Counted from the stretch's first letter, positions 48,409 through 61,397 are shown. The stretch: DNA of 64,000 nt from Cardinalis cardinalis (GCA_014549065.1 JACDOX010000012.1:9929413-9993412), one strand, 5' to 3'. Notes: a model not told the origin generated them from the letters alone. Numbers and translations are program-made.

Positions 48409-50589
48409 ACTGCTTTCTTTGAAATTCCTTTGATGATTGTCCAGTTCTTGTATTTTGAGTTGCTAAGAGAAAAATCTACATTTCCATGCTGGCTTCACTA
48501 CCTCAGGAATCTATTTGNAACCTTCTGATAAACTCAGGGACAGTTACAGAACTGGTTGATTCATTTGGCTGATATAACTGCTTGATTTGGTCATCTCATG
48601 CAGCTAGTTGATCACTCATCTTATGAAACTATTTATCTAAAAAAAGGCCATATTCTGGTAAAATCTGTGTTGAGTTCATCTTTCCACCTCAGAGCTGCCT
48701 TCTATTGTAGGCATTCATTTATTGGTCACAGCAGGTTGAAATTATTTACTTGCTGTTCATATTACTATATAGCTGTTCTTCTACTTGCTCTGTTTTTGTA
48801 GCAGAATGACACTACAAATAGAAGAATGATTATTTTAATGATTGTTCAGTGATAACACATTCCTGCTCTTAGGTGTAACAAATGGGCAAAGGAAAAAAAA
48901 TTATATAGAAAACCTAGCAAAGAGCTAGAAATGGAGACTGGTTAAAGCNATTCAAGGTTCTAGAAAGTNAATGAAAGTTAATCTAATATTTTTATAGCAA
49001 ATCTACACACAGCTTGCTACTTAGNAACTGCATTGTTTTTGTAGGCCATTAAACATAAAGGGAAAATGTTAACAGCTACAGTTTTCAGTTCTGCTGAAGA
49101 GAAATCTCTGTAGGTTCTCCCTATACCTATCTCTCATCCTTTCTTTGAATAGAAGAAATGAGGCACGAGATAATTAGCTACAGTCAGATTGTTCTGGCAA
49201 GCATGTAAATCATTCTGACAGATTCTTTACATTATTCATTCTAACACAATAAGGAAAGGCAGAAGAGACTCATGTAGAGAAGAGCAATCAACTCTACTTT
49301 TCATAGAGAAGACACTCTCAGTGTCATGAATGTATCTAGCTAGTATCACTTATGTCTGGACAACTGTTCATTATTGCATGGTTTTCCTAAACTGTTCATA
49401 AAATACTAAGACAACCAGCTGTTTTATGGAAGAAATGTAATTACCTTGAGTAGAGGTTCTGCATGAGGTGTTTTGTCTTTCATAGTAAACAGAAAAGTAG
49501 CATCACTTCTTGAAGAGCCACAGGAATAACTGATTATGTTTAAAAGCCTGTTAGAGTAAGGAGAAATAGCTTGATTATATTTGATTTGTAGTTCAGATGG
49601 TTCTGTCTACAGCAGCATGTTAACTCAATGCCTCATTTTGCACTCCAATCCACAAAACAACTATGCCAACTCAAAGACTTCAGTGCATCAACTCCTTNAC
49701 TAACTCGTGATGCTATCACCTGAAACTTAGTGAGGAAGCAAGACTAGAACGAACTTTGGTTATGTTCCCAGAATATAGCCCCAAAACCAGGCTTACCTTA
49801 CCACAGACTTGCCTGAAGTTCATATCCACAAAAATGCTTTACTTCTACATTCCCATGTCCTTTTCAGCAGAAAAACCAGGTGCAGGAATGTCAGAAGAGA
49901 ATCTTATAAGGGGGANCAAAGGCTCAAGAAATCACTGGAAAAGTATGTTCATTCTGCCAGAATGTGATGTGAATGTGACAGTGGTAAGCCACAAGTGAAC
50001 TAAGACACATAATTTGGATGAAAATAGCTCAAACGCAAGTGAGCAATTCATAACTTACATTCAGGAATGGATACTAGCAGCAGCATAGGCTTGTAATATA
50101 TCTAGCAGAATCCAGGAAAGCTTTCTCTGACAGCAGATATATAATAAGGGAAAATGTCTGTTGTAAACAGTTTAATGATTCAATAGATAATACCAAGATG
50201 AAGAGAAAGATTGGCAAGTAAAGGCTTAGGAAGGTTTTATGCTAATGTTTTCCTACTTTTCTAAGTTGTGTAGGAAGGAAAACATAATCCATTATTATCT
50301 TCAGTTTCTCTCTTCTGGGGATAGAGATTCAAGCAAANACAGTTCAAGTTTGCCTTTGTGTTGAGTCTTAAAGTAGCTACCCGAGATTCTCTTTACTTTT
50401 TTATTTTCTTACTTTTCCCATTTAGTCTTCTACAATTTCAGGACTTGAACAATTATTAAAGGGTAGAAGCAACAAAAATCCTTCTTCCACTTTAACTTAC
50501 ATGACTGAAAAAGAGGTAGTAATTTAAAGCCCAAAAGCTTTTAAACTGTCTATATGAAAAGATGAAACTACTAAAATAAATTGAAATAA
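48409..50589. other. Unique noncoding DNA
   Basis: No retroviral coding remnant is seen between this LTR and the one at 50735, so the two are not the ends of one provirus. No gene is recognised. Confidence 0.55.
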
Positions 50590-50716
50590 ATATTGACTCT
50601 TTAATTATAAAATATTTATTATTATATAATAAATTATTATATATTTCTATATTATATAATATGATATTATACTTAAATATTAAATATGAAATTATTGTAT
50701 TTTATTATACAGTGAA
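50590..50716. repeat. AT-rich low-complexity tract
   Basis: About 125 bases composed almost wholly of A and T (TTATTATTATATAATAAATT and similar), with many short palindromic steps. It borders the truncated 5' side of the next LTR. Confidence 0.85.
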
Positions 50717-50734
50717 TTATTTCAGGATCAGTCT

Positions 50735-51141
50735 CACCTCTGGTCCCTTTCCTTACATCCTCTCAGATGGCNGGGGATGGGAGTGGACATAGCCAAGAGA
50801 GCTGACCCAAACTGATCAACAGGGTGGTCCATTCTGTGTGATGTTATGCTCAGGCCAGGGTAAGAAGGAGGTGCATATTTGTGGTCATGGTGTTTGTCTT
50901 CCCAGGTAACACGTCCATGTGCTGAATTAAGTGGTGAGATATCTTCCTGCCAGTAGAAAGTANTGAAAGAATATCTTATTTTGTTTTGCTTCCAAAAGTG
51001 GCTTTTGCTTTTCTAATTAAACTTTCCTTATCTCAAACCANGTATCTTTGTGATCATTATTTTTTACTCCATCACCTGGTAGAAGGGTGTGAATGAATGG
51101 CAGGATGGGTATTTGGCTGCTGGTTGGGATCAACCCATCAC
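50735..51141 (+). mobile_element. Truncated solo LTR, same family as 31490-32059
   Basis: Shows GACATAGCCAAGAGAGCTG, ACCCAAACTGATCAACAGG, TTCTGTGTGATGTTATGCTC, GTCATGGTGTTTGTCTTCCC, TTAAACTTTCCTTATCTC and an end region CTGGTTGGGATCAACCCATC. The first part of U3 is missing, and the usual TATA-like element after ATGCTCAG is lost, replaced by GCCAGGGTAAG. Confidence 0.72.
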
Positions 51142-53694
51142 AGATACAAATAAACATGTAGAACATCACCTACTTGTGTTCAGTCAGATACATCAGGCTG
51201 TAAACAAGATTTATTGTCTGGAATTTTATTCATTAATGAAAATTTTGAAAAGTGTTCAGTCATTGCATTTAGTATTGTATTTATAAAATAAAAAAAATTT
51301 CCTAATGTGACTAAGAAACAGTTCCTCTTGGTTTGACAATGATATAAACACTCTAATGATCTGAGAACTGGATCTACAGGACAGAAAAAAAACTCACACT
51401 AAACCAGAGTTCAATTCCTTTTCATAATTACTGAAGCTTAGATTTATAATTTTAAAGCAGACTTTATTAGAAGTCTGAGTTTTCTTATGTTTGAAGGAGA
51501 AACTCCTTCCCAAAGGAAACAGTTTCTGTGGTTCATATTTTCATTCTAACAAATCTGCTTTTTTACTTCCCTCATNATTTCTGCTACAAAGAGGCAGTGT
51601 GTCCCAGCTTCATTCACTGCACTGATGAGCAGAACAATTCTGCTCCCTGAAGATAGATGTCCAGCATCACTTCCAATGTCTTGTTGTACCCATGATATTG
51701 ATATGTCTGGCAAAAGGTACAAGGACATAGAGGACAATAATGTTCTTCTACAGCAGCATCCAGAGGTGCAGTGGATTTCATGGCATATTTTGAATTGCAC
51801 TACACACACATGAAAAAATANTGTGTATTTTTTCCTTGGCATTGTGGGAGCACAGACACCAAGGGTACATGAGAACATCTATGTGCAGATATCTAAACAT
51901 AGAAAGATAACAGGATTCTCAAGGACTGTCTCAACTTAAGGGTAATAGAAAATGAATTATAAAATGAGGTGTGGGATTCTTGCTGGCCATCTCCTCAAGT
52001 AGTATGGGCATATGTTTGCTGCTTAAAAAGGGCAAGACAGCATAGAACTGTTTTGACTTAATTCCTACCATTTTAACAGAATTTTCAAGAGAAGAAAATA
52101 ACCACCTAACTGTAGGATCAGCTGACGTATTTCTGAGGCTAACACTTGGTAAGCATAAGCTAAAAGAAGATTATATGGTTAAACTTAGTAATGAATTAAA
52201 GTAANAATATTTTCTTTTAAAGACATATATAATTTGGTAGACTACCTGAGAGCTTGTTGACTGGTATAAATTGCCATACTTTTTTGGAAGATCCTGAATC
52301 TACCTAATTACCTCACTAAAGATATTTCTGGCTATAAGAATATCTGTGTGTATGTATTAAGCAGAACAGAACCTTTTCTATTTGCTACAATAGAAAAAGA
52401 TAACCAACATTGATAAGACTACAGCACTAAAGTTCTTTCAGTTATTCTTCTATACTGGTACAATTGCAATTAGCATAAGGAACAAATACCAGGTGCTAGA
52501 GGCTATTCAAATGAGGTCTGCTTTTTTTCACCATTCCCAAAAAGTCAATCTATTTTTGAGCCAATCAGAAGATGAAAAGTTGTTGCTTTCATTATTTTTA
52601 ATATATACATTCAGAGTTTATAAATTATGGTGATTTTTGGTAGGACAGTTGTCAAGGGGACTTTGGGAATTTTTTTTTCAATTACAGTTGTCCTTTTTAT
52701 GCATATCCAAGAATCAAATTGTAAATAATAAATGCGACTATTACACAGACAATGTTCTATCCTTGCACATAGTCTTTGAAAATCTTTTTCTTATTTAAAT
52801 AACAAATGCATGTAACTGATTGTCCTATTTACAAATTTGATAGATACCTGCCATGTTGATTTAGCTTACCTGTTTTTTGTTAATTCTGATATTGCTCATC
52901 TGTTTTTTATATGTAAGAATTAAATATGAAATACACATTCATATTTTAATATTATGGCAGAAATTTGTCTCCTGTACAAACTNTTGAAAAGCAGAATTAC
53001 AAACCGAGATATTAAGGGATTACCGTAAATCCTAATCACAGGAAGAAATTGGTGTTTAGAATTTTGGTGGGGCTTTTGGTTTNTGTTTGCTTGTTCATTT
53101 GGTTTTGGGTTTGGGTTAAAGGATTTTTTAACTTTAATTATGATTGACAGTATACATAACTTCATTTCTGTTAAAAATTGTAATATTTTTCCCCTTGACA
53201 TTGTAAATTACATTATTCTGGCTTTCTTTGAGGAAGGGAATGTATTTGCCTTTTATTTTGATGCTGTCACTATACTCTACGCAGTTTCAATGTTTTGCAC
53301 AATTCCAGGCTAGCCTGGGAATTCCTCACATTTAGGAATTCNATATTGTTTTTATTTTTTGTTTTCATCCAATTAGTTATTATAAAACATGCATGCATTC
53401 TGTTGAGTAGATCCCTGTCCTGCTCAGTGGATAATTCCTGTCGAATTGAAAGCTAAACACAACTTTCTGGGTAAATATTCTGACAACTGGATTGCTATGC
53501 AACAGATGTGTAGGCAAACCACAAGTAATTGATCATGATTCTATTAATTTTAACTGCAAAATTTCTANATTTGTTCGGTTTTCAGTGAATGATACTTTGT
53601 TCTTCCATCACAATAGATGATAAAAACTAATTTCAAGATACTTGCAGGTGATTTTGAGTTGTACTGCAAATGTAACAGAAAAAATATGACTACT
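51142..53694. other. Unique noncoding DNA
   Basis: No repeat family or gene is recognised. The opposed frames at about 51546-51878 have no domain, and one contains N bases. A G/T-rich low-complexity tract lies at about 53066-53125. Confidence 0.5.
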
Positions 53695-55214
53695 TGTGTT
53701 GGTTTAACGCAGCCTGACTTTTTTCTTTATTTTTTTTTTGGCCTGCAGAGCCAATCCCTGAAGGGTCTGGTGATGGACATGTTGCTGGCCCAATTAGAGA
53801 AGCTGGTAGCCTCTTTATGATGTTTTTAAGAGGAAAAAAGCCATGCACAGTTCTTCTTCCGGGCATGAGGAGGTGGTCACTCAGAGCCATCCNGGCATGA
53901 GCAGTGCTGGGAGGAGCCATGCTGCTGGGGCCATGCAGCCAGCACCGGGGCCATGTGGCTGCCAAAATCTCCTCATGNCTTGTAGTAAACTTTCCCTGCT
54001 GAGCTGTTTTTAACCAGCCATGCTGTGAGCAGAAGGGCTGCCAATATCTCTGCGTGGCTGGCAGTAAACTTTCTCTGCTCAGCCATTTTTAACCAGTCGT
54101 GCTGCGAGCAGAAGGGCGGAGGCAGCGGCAGGGCTTGTCCTCTTTGGTGCCCCGCATGAAAAAAGGTGCTGAATGGAGCCAGTGCCACGGCAGGGACCAT
54201 GAGACAGGTGGCAAGGGGCATGGTGAGTGATTCCCCAAGAGAGAGCCCCAACAAAATCAACTTTTCAGTGCTGCAAAGTCCTGCAGAAATCTTTGAACTG
54301 GTGGAATTTTTTGGCAATGGTACCTAGGAGCAGCCAGGCTTTTTCCCTTTTATTTGGAGAGAAAGGAGGAAGNGAAGACATGTGAAGAGGGACAACATGG
54401 TGACACTAAAATCAGTGAAAAGAAAGAGGCGGAAAAGGTGCTTGAGGTGTTAGAGCTGAGATTCATCTGCAAGCCNTGGCAAAAACTGTAATACAACAAA
54501 TTGCATCTCTGTAATTTATGAGGTGCATTGGGGGATGCAAAAATTCCCTTATAGCCCATGAGAAAAAGCGCTCATGCTGGAGCAAGTTGATACTAAAAAA
54601 GCTGTAATCTGCTGGGAGACCCAAACAGAAAAAGAAAGTCCTTGCTTCCAGAGATAGAGGACCCTTGCTTCCAAACTAGAACAGCTCATCCTTAAAAGAC
54701 CCCATGAAATAATGACTCATGCAAAATAGTTTTGGGAAGACTCTTTACCCATGGGAGGGTCTCACNTTGCAGCAGGTTGGGTGGGACTGCTACGTGTGGA
54801 AATCAGAACCACAGTAGAAAAGTTCACAGAGAACTGTCTCCTGAGGGAAGGACCCCATGACAGAGCAGAAGAGACTCCTTTCCCTAAATCTACTGAGGAA
54901 AGTTTTTTCAAATGGGAAACTGACCAAAACCTTCGTTTCCTATGTCCCTGTGCTATGTGTGAGAAGGAGAGAGGGGCTGGGAGAGAAAAAGATGTTTTAA
55001 AGTCTTATTTTATTCCTCATTATCCTCCTCTGATTATTTTAATAATAAATGTTCTTAATACCGTGTAAATTTAAGCATTTTTTGCTTTTTTCCTAATCCT
55101 CATCTAAGCTCATGAGCTCTTCATTTTTCCCCCTCCTTTGCTCAAATATAGCAGAGGAGAATGAGTGAATGGTTTCTGCGAGTGCCTGGCTTTGGCCAGT
55201 GTCAAACTACAATA
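53695..55214 (+). mobile_element. Solo LTR, 1.5 kb, same family as 21238-22517
   Basis: The element opens TGTGTTGGTTTAACGCAGCC and closes CCAGTGTCAAACTACAATA, the same ends as the 21 kb LTR with decay at the final bases. Shared internal motifs include AGAGCCAATCCC...GGACATGTTGCTGGCC near the start, GACATGTGAAGAGGGACAAC, GGTGCTTGAGGTGTTAGAGC and CAGAGAACTGTCTCCTGAGG. A duplicated segment (AGTAAACTTTC...GAGCAGAAGGGC) occurs twice at about 53982-54117. It lacks the expanded 40-bp array of the other copy. No coding remnant is attached. Confidence 0.75.
53982..54117 (+). repeat. Tandem duplication inside the LTR, about 70-bp unit
   Basis: AGTAAACTTTCCCTGCTGAG through GCTGTGAGCAGAAGGGCTG is followed by a second copy, AGTAAACTTTCTCTGCTCAG through GCTGCGAGCAGAAGGGCGG. 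The copies differ by scattered substitutions. Like the 40-bp array in the 21 kb copy, it shows that this LTR family tolerates internal tandem growth. Confidence 0.8.
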
Positions 55215-57201
55215 CTGTTACAAAATCCTTAGACTTNGTATTATTTTCATGCTATACACAGTGATGATTTCTGTAGTAATCTGATAATTGTGTTTCTTTT
55301 TTATTGAAGAATAAGCACAATTTGTACAATAATTTTCTGTCCTTTAAACTGAACTTAATGAAACAGTCATTAAGTCATGTTCTGAAGTTCANAAAAATAA
55401 TAATCTTCTAATTAAATACTGTTTAAATGTTTTTAACATTATAACTTTCTAAACAGACAGGAAAACAAAAAACTTTTTACATTTTTGCATTTCTTCAGAA
55501 AAATACAATGCTTTGCATTAAGTAATATTTTATTTATATTAAAGCTATATGCTAACAATCTGAAAAAGATATGCAGGAGAAGGAGAAATTTTAGTAGGTG
55601 TTTTAGCATCTTAAAGCATCCTTTATACTGAGGAGCTGTTGCTGAACATTTTCTATTTCCGTTCTGGTCAAAGGCAAGTGTAGAGACTTAGCTTTTTCTA
55701 GGATCAGATCCAACTTTGTTACTCTATTGAGCCAAGATAAAACTAACATTTATTTTGTTGTAAACTATTTGTACGCATATGTAATATAAAATATCAGGAT
55801 TAAAAATATGTCTGTATAAAAATTAGCTTTCTGAATAACCCTGAGAAAATTCTCCCTAATTTTAGGCACTACTTACATCTGAGGATTAACCAGAAATTAC
55901 TAAATCTATTTGCTTCAGCTGCTATTTCCAAATCANTCCACTTGTATGGGGATATAAATTCTTACTTGGAGGAAAATGGCAGCACTGGGTATGCTTAGTG
56001 CTCTGTAAATGAAGGAAAACTTCTCTTATTCTTGTACTTTATTCTAAAAACCAAGGACAAAATGATGTATTAAAAAAGTAATAGATGCTTGCAGTAGTAC
56101 AACTTTTTTTTTTTCTTTCGTTATTGTTATGGTGCAGAAAAAAAAAGTCACATGGAATATATGTCTGATTTATAACCAGCTGTTTGTCATTTTAAAAACA
56201 ATCCATGGTTAGCATTACTTCTGGTTTTCATCATTACAAAAAACTTTGTTGGAACATTTCAAACTGAAATGAAGACATCAGACATCTGAAATAAAGAGGG
56301 GGCAGAGAGGAAGTTTTGTCTGGAAATGCTGGTACATAACTGTGTCATAGCATAGTAGTCTTCTGGGTATCATTGTGAAAATGTGCAACATAATTTTGCT
56401 TGGAATTATGTCATACAATATATCTTCGTGATACTTAACAATGCTGAGGAATTTTGTTTCCAAAAAATCTAATTCCAAGTTATGCAACTTTGATAGGAAA
56501 ACATATATGACTGGCAAAATAAGTAGGAGTTGGCTAAACTGAAATTTGGTTTTATTAGTAGTCTTGCAGTAGATCCTTCAGTATGGGCCATAAAAATATT
56601 TTGCATGGTTCCTGTTGAGTTATGCCTGAAGTTTCATGACATAAAATGATAGATTTCATGAAACAGGGACACTAAAAGATCTGAAAAATGCTTGAGTCAG
56701 GTAAGTGTCAATATTTCAAGGATTTATCCAAAATATATATTTTTAGGTGTAATATTACCCACGGACTACATCAGGATGAGTATAATGCAGATTGAATGTA
56801 GTTGGGCAGGGTGACAGAAGCGTATCTAATATGCCACCAACTTGCACTTCCATGAAACAATATATTACAAAACCATGTAGAAAGTTTCAAGAAAACATCC
56901 ATTTGCTGTAACAGGTAAAGTATAGCTGTCCTACATAGCAGTTAATAGTGGAGGTGAAGACAAAAAGGAGGATTTCACATGTGTGCTCTGCAAGTGGATG
57001 CAAGTTTTTAGTACTCTAAGATACTTGAAGAATGTTACATATTAAGAGGCAGAAAATAATTGAGCTGAGCCATCCCTAACTAATGACAGAATATTCAAGG
57101 TGGGTCTTAACCCTTTAAATTAATTCAACACAAGCATCTGATTTTAGAANGAATTGGGCTATTTTATGAGCAAACACTGTTTAAATGCTACTTTTTGAGC
57201 T
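55215..57201. other. Unique noncoding DNA
   Basis: AT-rich, with no recognised element or gene. Confidence 0.5.
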
Positions 57202-57204
57202 AAA

Positions 57205-58269
57205 TGCCAGTGCCCCCATGAAAATCCACTTTCCCTGGTATCTGCTGTGAGATGTGACCAGGAATAAGCAAAGCAGACTCTTACTTAGAAATAAAGAAAA
57301 CAAAACTTTATTAACTACACTACAACTATATATAAAAACAAACACACCCAGGAAAAATGAAAACTTTACAAATACATTTCCTCTTCCCCCCAGAACATTT
57401 CCAATACATCTATCTCCCAAATCATCGACTCTTGGTCTGGCACCAACCCTCAGACAATCAATCCTCAGTTCATCAAGAGGAGAGGGGTCCTTCTTGTGCC
57501 ATGGTGACNTCCTCCTTTCATGTCCTGTGCTCTCACCACTGAACACAGACCAGAGCTGCTTCTAGGGTCATCTTTTAAGGATGCTTTGTCCCATTCCAAA
57601 AAGGNCAAAGTCTCTCCTTCGGGACACCTGTGCCCCCCAAATTATTCCCCCTGGGGCCGAGGGGCACCAACACTAAATCCTCTTGGTTCTGGGGCATTGC
57701 CTCCCGGATGCAGTCTCTGTATCACAAGGAAACANGGTTCTGTCCATGGCTATACAAAAAGAGTCCTTCATAAAAGCCACTCCATCATCTCTTCTCACTT
57801 AAAGGTTCTTCTCTATTCTTTTCACATCTCTCCCTTGCTCAGACCTTCATCACTTGCTTAGTGCCCTCTTCATCTTCCACTCCATCTCCCCTCCAGGAGG
57901 AAGGTCAATGCTCTGCAAAGTTTTCGTTCTCCAGAAAGGGGTTAAAAGCTCCTACAAGCAGCTGGACTTCTCACTGCACCCACTCCCTGCTTCTTCTCCT
58001 TCTCAGCTGTGCTGCCAACACTCCTCCCGGCCNCATGGCTTTTCCCCTCCCCCTGCCCAGCCAGCAGTTGGGCNGGGGGAGAGATCTGAACTCTTCCCGC
58101 TGAAAACCCCAAGAGGGCTACCCAGGGGAGAGCTCTGCTTTTAATCCCCCTGTTCTCAGAGGCGTATCNAATGTCCCAATGGCCAAACCAGGTGCCAGTA
58201 TTAAAATCTGAGCACCCATTGGTGATCACAGCATATCCCAGAAATCCTACTTCCTGTCAAACCACCACA
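57205..58269 (-). mobile_element. Solo LTR, about 1.06 kb, reverse orientation
   Basis: On the reverse strand the element starts TGTGGTGGTTTGACAGGAAG and ends GGGGGCACTGGCA. A reverse-strand AATAAA polyadenylation signal is at 57312-57307, and a GC-rich U3-like half spans about 57450-58140, well above local GC content. AAATG occurs at both edges (57202-57206 and 58269-58273), a possible 5-bp target-site duplication that would place the true ends slightly inside TG...CA. Frames of up to 121 codons on both strands are by-products of the GC-rich stretch. Confidence 0.8.
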
Positions 58270-58566
58270 AATGGATAATTCAAGATTTTTTAACATTGGT
58301 TATTAAAGATACATCATAATCAGTAATTTTTTTTTATTCCCGCATATTGCACTGCATAAAGGATAAGGTTATAAATGCAAATATCAGTGTCCTTAAATTT
58401 ATGTGTGCATTATATAAAGAAAGATTTTGAGTTACTAATGTGAGTTTCCACGATTGCTTGGTCTGTAGTACTGTTGGCATTTATTGTTAAAATTTTCCCT
58501 TGCAGATCCATATAGTCTACTAAGAAGAGATATACAATTAATGTGCACATAATAATACATTAGAAC
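58270..58566. other. Unique DNA between LTR and CR1 tail
   Basis: About 300 bases of AT-rich sequence with nothing recognisable. Confidence 0.5.
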
Positions 58567-58655
58567 AGACTAGACTAGACTAGACTAGACTAGACTAGAA
58601 TAGAATAGATGAAAGGTACCTACAACAGTCTTCTAGTCCAACTGTCAGATGGGTT
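58567..58655 (-). mobile_element. CR1 LINE 3' tail with an expanded pentanucleotide end
   Basis: Six or so AGACT units (58567-58598) lead into AGAATAGAATAGATGAAAGG, then TACCTACAACAGTCTTCTAG, then TCCAACTGTC. That is the reverse complement of a CR1 3' terminus whose short terminal repeat has expanded to a 5-bp unit. CR1 elements usually end in a few copies of a short repeat, and here the unit is AGTCT on the element strand. Confidence 0.78.
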
Positions 58656-61254
58656 GTGTATGTCTTTTCCTTCTAGACTGGTCAAGGTAACTAAGCTTGT
58701 TGTAATCAGAAAATACNGCATAAGAGTTTCTGTTAAGAGGAATAACTGCATGGATCTCCATGAGCTGCAGTTTGTGCACAAATATTTAACTTATACTGTT
58801 TCTAAAAACAAGTGGCTTTCTTAAGAATCAGTCGGGCAATAAAATTTACCTTGCTACATAATCAAACGCAAGCTATGCTTTGATTTATTGTTAAAATACT
58901 ATTAAAATCTTATTGCTTTATCTCAGATCAAATGCAATCTTAACAGTATGTTAAGATTTTCAAAAACAGTATATTCAATAAGGCCACTAGTAAGCATAGT
59001 AACAGATATGTTCATTTAATGAGGGATGTATTCTAAAGAATTCCATTGATAAGGATCTATTAACAAAGACCTGACAGTTGCTAGGAGCTGAGAGTCAGAA
59101 CTGAATGCAAACAGGGAACTCATTTGTAAAACGATTACCAGTGTCGTATCCCTGATCTCAATTAACTGCCAGCTGAAGTCAGATTCTCTTAATGNGATTC
59201 ATTTTAACATAACAAGAATAAGTAGTTTTGCCATGCAGAACAAACTGATTATTTCAGACACAGTAGAGACCTTGCTTAAAATGTCAGCCAGATTATGAAT
59301 TCATGCTAAATAAGTTAATGAAAAGATTAATATCAGTGACAACAGTGCTTCCAGATAATAGTAACTCCTTATTTTATCTAAAATAGGCACTCTTATCTTT
59401 TTTTTCCCTCTCATTTTTAATATTTTTTTCCCTTGGCTAATAGACATTTTCTTTGAAATGCGTGACTTTCTGTACCACTTGAAACTGGCTGGTAATTTGA
59501 GAGTTTCATCTGTTTTTACCAGATAAAGAGATGTGCATATATTGCTATGGATTGCTCTTGTTAGGTATGAGGCTGTGCCAGCAGGAAAATGTCTTTACAT
59601 TGTACAAGTTATACTCAAACTAATTGCAGAGAACAATCTCAGGTGGAGTAGGTAGTATTTGTATAGCATTTAACCCTCACCACCCCAATGCTTTGATCAA
59701 GTTAACTTTCTTGAAAGAAGACATCGATACAGGTTTATCTCTTAAGGTATAGGTGGTTGTATTGATTTCAATGNACACATTTTTTATTCTTAATTCTTTA
59801 CCTTTTCCTTTGTTTTTCTGTTTTCTTTTGTTTTTCTCCGCTTGTGTAGTTACATTTGACAGTTGTATTCCTTGCTCTCTTACATATTCTTGAGATGTTA
59901 AACAATAACTGTTACCATATATTAATATATTATATAAAAAAGGAACCTAGTACTGCAGTGTTTCAGCAGAGAAAAAAATTAGTAGCCCTTCTCTTAACAT
60001 TCTCCATTTTCTTTCTGTTCATAAAGCAGAGGAGAAAAATATTGACATAACTGTACATTGGAATTAAACCATGGAAGCATACTAAAACTTGCTCGTCTTT
60101 CAGAAAATAATTTATACTTCATCATGCTGCAAAGAAAACAGCTCCTTTACTTTCTTCTACCAGCGTAGTCAAAAACTGAAGTTTATAAAGTTATTGTAAA
60201 AATAGATAGGAATGGTCTTCCCCTTTCTTAAATATCTGCAAAATACTATTGATCAGCATATGTGCTAACAAAAAGGAGGGTAGACATGAGCTTTGTAATT
60301 TTCAGTAGGCTTAGGTTCTCACCATTAAGTAAAAGAGTTTGGCGGGAGGGATGAAGCATTATTTATATATGCTGAAAAGCATTTACAAAAGAAACCTCAG
60401 AATCTATAGTTAAAAGTTACTTTCATAGTCACTTATCAAGTGATGTGTCACAGAAATGTTTAACATTATGGTGTTGTACACTACCTGATCACTTATCACA
60501 GACTTTGTGAGTTCACCTGGTAGACATTGACAGTATTGACACAAGTACTTTAGNACCTGAATTTCACAGGGACTGCTGTATCAAACAGAGTAAAAGGTAA
60601 TTGAGTACCTGAGTGACATATATGTTTTTCTTACCTCAATTATTTTCCAGACTTTTTCAAAATTTCCTTTTGATTTTTTTAAGGCATCTCTGTAGAATTT
60701 TGTGGAAATGCATATAGTGCNATAGGAAAAAAAATTAGTCTATCACAAAACTAATAATAATCTGAGGTAGTGATATTTGGCTACTCCTCTTATTGTCAGT
60801 GTTGGAAGTGTGAATCTAACACATGTTAAAATTCTCATTGTACAATCTTCAAAATGTCTTTATTTAATTCAAGGAGCCTATGATATAGCTTTCCCGGTGA
60901 TATTGAGGTATAAAAATGTATTTAATGAGGGAAAACCAGGCTTACTTTCTTTCAAGACCTATTCTATCAAATACTCATATAAGAAAGTGCACACATGTTA
61001 TATTATATTAGATTCAAANAAGGTGAAAATCCAGTTATTTTCTGCCCATTGCTAGAACTGTGGTTGTCTGATCAGAAAAAAAAAAAAAGAGAGCCCATCG
61101 ACAAAAAACTTAAAAAATAGACAGGCATTTTTTTCTCTATATCGCTAATCCAGTGACTGAATATACAGTTTAGGAAAGCAAAGCAGACACTGGTTTGGCT
61201 GACATGCTCCCTGATGTACTCTGTCTGTGCTAGGCAGTACCCTGATCTGAAGGA
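58656..61254. other. Unique noncoding DNA with one possible conserved element
   Basis: No gene or transposon is recognised. See the candidate element at 59080-59360. Confidence 0.5.
59080..59360. promoter_or_regulatory. Candidate conserved noncoding element
   Basis: A repeat-free stretch with CpG-bearing AAAACGATTACCAGTGTCG, CTCAATTAACTGCCAGCTG and ATTATGAATTCATGC. It has the look of a conserved regulatory block in a gene desert. No conservation data were available. Confidence 0.22.
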
Positions 61255-61397
61255 GCAGAANATTTCAGCAGACAGGCTGAGAAAGTTGGGGCTGCTTGGC
61301 CTGGATAAAAGAGTCTTCCTCGTAGCAGCCCTCCAGTATCTGAATAGGGCCTATGGGGGAACTGGAAAGGGACTTTCATCAAGAACTGTAGTGATAG
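61255..61397 (+). mobile_element. CR1 LINE fragment, left half, split by an LTR-like insert
   Basis: AGACAGGCTGAGAAAGTTGG, then GGGCTGCTTGGCCTGGATA, then GCCCTCCAGTATCTGAATAG, then TGTAGTGATAG is CR1 3' region sequence. It breaks off after GTGATAG and resumes at about 61850 with the next expected motif. Confidence 0.82.

Noticed and set aside
48409..50734. Possible provirus between the LTRs at 47.9 and 50.7 kb
   Set aside because: The two LTRs are strongly diverged from each other, the second lacks its 5' part, no primer-binding site follows the first, and no gag, pol or env similarity lies between them.
51546..51878. 110-codon reverse frame with a 62-codon forward frame inside it
   Set aside because: Cysteine-rich look but no recognisable pattern, two N bases, and no splice or promoter context.
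57181..58229. Several frames of 80-121 codons on both strands
   Set aside because: All are by-products of the GC-rich LTR at 57205-58269.
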